Assembly (NCBI GenBank): GCA_030699455.1
Contig: JAUYMN010000001.1
Coordinates: forward strand, 1 to 42,162
Source: Nanobdellota archaeon
Lineage (GTDB): Archaea > Nanobdellota > Nanobdellia > SCGC-AAA011-G17 > UBA489
Length of the DNA: 42,162 nt
Reading direction: 5' to 3'
The notes beneath the pieces are model-generated. The model was given only the letters and a program-made list of their open reading frames with translations, ran no database searches and had not been told where the DNA came from. Of the stretch, positions 42,084 to 42,162 are shown piece by piece. The first letter of the stretch is position 1, and the number at the start of each line of letters is the position of its first letter. The position numbers and the translations under genes were made by a program.

Positions 42084-42162
42084 ATGGCTTACGAAGAAGA
42101 ATTGAAGGAATACGTGAAAAAAGGTACAACTACTGTTGGCATATACTGCTCAGATGGTGTTG
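42084..42162 (+). CDS. psmB: 20S proteasome beta subunit, N-terminal part (runs off right edge)
   Basis: From ATG 42084 the frame reads MAYEEELKEYVKKGTTTVGIYCSDGV and is cut by the window edge. The G-TTTVG junction is the autocleavage site of beta subunits: removal of a 14-residue propeptide exposes the catalytic Thr. GGTGA 8 nt upstream serves as ribosome-binding site. It pairs with PsmA at 15269, about 27 kb away in this window. Confidence 0.9.
   Translation, partial: MAYEEELKEYVKKGTTTVGIYCSDGV

Overview
The window is an AT-rich, gene-dense archaeal chromosome segment. The gene content is archaeal: 20S proteasome, exosome Rrp4/Rrp41/Rrp42, RNase P proteins, aIF2-gamma, aIF5B, Rpo6, Rpo7, Spt4, eS6, eS24, eS28, eS31, eL24 and L7Ae. 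Many promoters have a TATA box about 26 nt before the start, and several genes look leaderless. Short proteins, two class III signal-peptide pilins of the KRGQ(A/S)xEFL(M/I)TYGW type, a bacterial-type GyrB-GyrA pair and a zinc-less eS31 suggest a DPANN archaeon, probably Woesearchaeota/Pacearchaeota-like. That placement is inference.

Layout. 1-2.6 kb is an accessory segment: the 5' part of a type IIG restriction-modification enzyme running off the left edge, a small ribbon-helix-helix partner, a repeat-like non-coding stretch with an IS200/IS605-type hairpin, and an AbrB antitoxin beside a broken PIN toxin. 2.6-5.7 kb holds DUF192 and Memo-like genes, a pilin, and MinD with a nucleotidyltransferase-fold gene. 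5.7-7.0 kb is a wHTH-nucleotidyltransferase/HEPN module flanked by imperfect direct repeats. 7.1-9.9 kb carries tRNA-His(GTG), a GNAT gene, hisS and convergent scpA. 9.9-10.1 kb holds a candidate structured ncRNA. 10-12.7 kb is a minus-strand operon (Fcf1-like PIN, Rpo7, Spt4, eS24, eS31) plus an acidic protein. 12.7-19.2 kb is a plus-strand information-processing cluster: DUF357, PyrH, AK6, RNase P Rnp3 and Rnp2, PsmA, SBDS, exosome, Rpo6. 19.3-22.8 kb has a TM-helix channel-like protein, a cysteine-rich pilin, uS2 and an RHH/unknown pair. 23-27.5 kb is gyrB-gyrA. 27.5-33 kb is minus-strand translation genes (aIF2-gamma, eS6, rhodanese, aIF5B) and an AbrB-PhoU regulator. 33.2-40.2 kb has micro-genes, Hsp20, the L7Ae-eS28-eL24-Ndk operon, HAD, MTAP, GluRS, cis-prenyltransferase and a cation exchanger. 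40.3-42.2 kb has a coiled-coil membrane protein, a small membrane protein and the start of psmB.

Most important observation. The aIF2-gamma gene is interrupted by 31 nt inside its P-loop (GHVDHGKT). The interruption shifts the frame and puts a stop codon in the unspliced message. The RNA around it folds into a bulge-helix-bulge: two 3-nt bulges around a 4-bp helix. Cutting between nucleotides 2 and 3 of each bulge restores G-H-V-D-H-G-K-T exactly. This is best read as an archaeal protein-gene intron removed by the tRNA splicing endonuclease. It also explains why the ORF track begins this gene at an unlikely TTG with a garbled N-terminus.

Genes missed by the ORF track because they are short or run off an edge: the type IIG enzyme, its 48-aa RHH partner, eL24, two micro-genes near 33.2 kb, and psmB.
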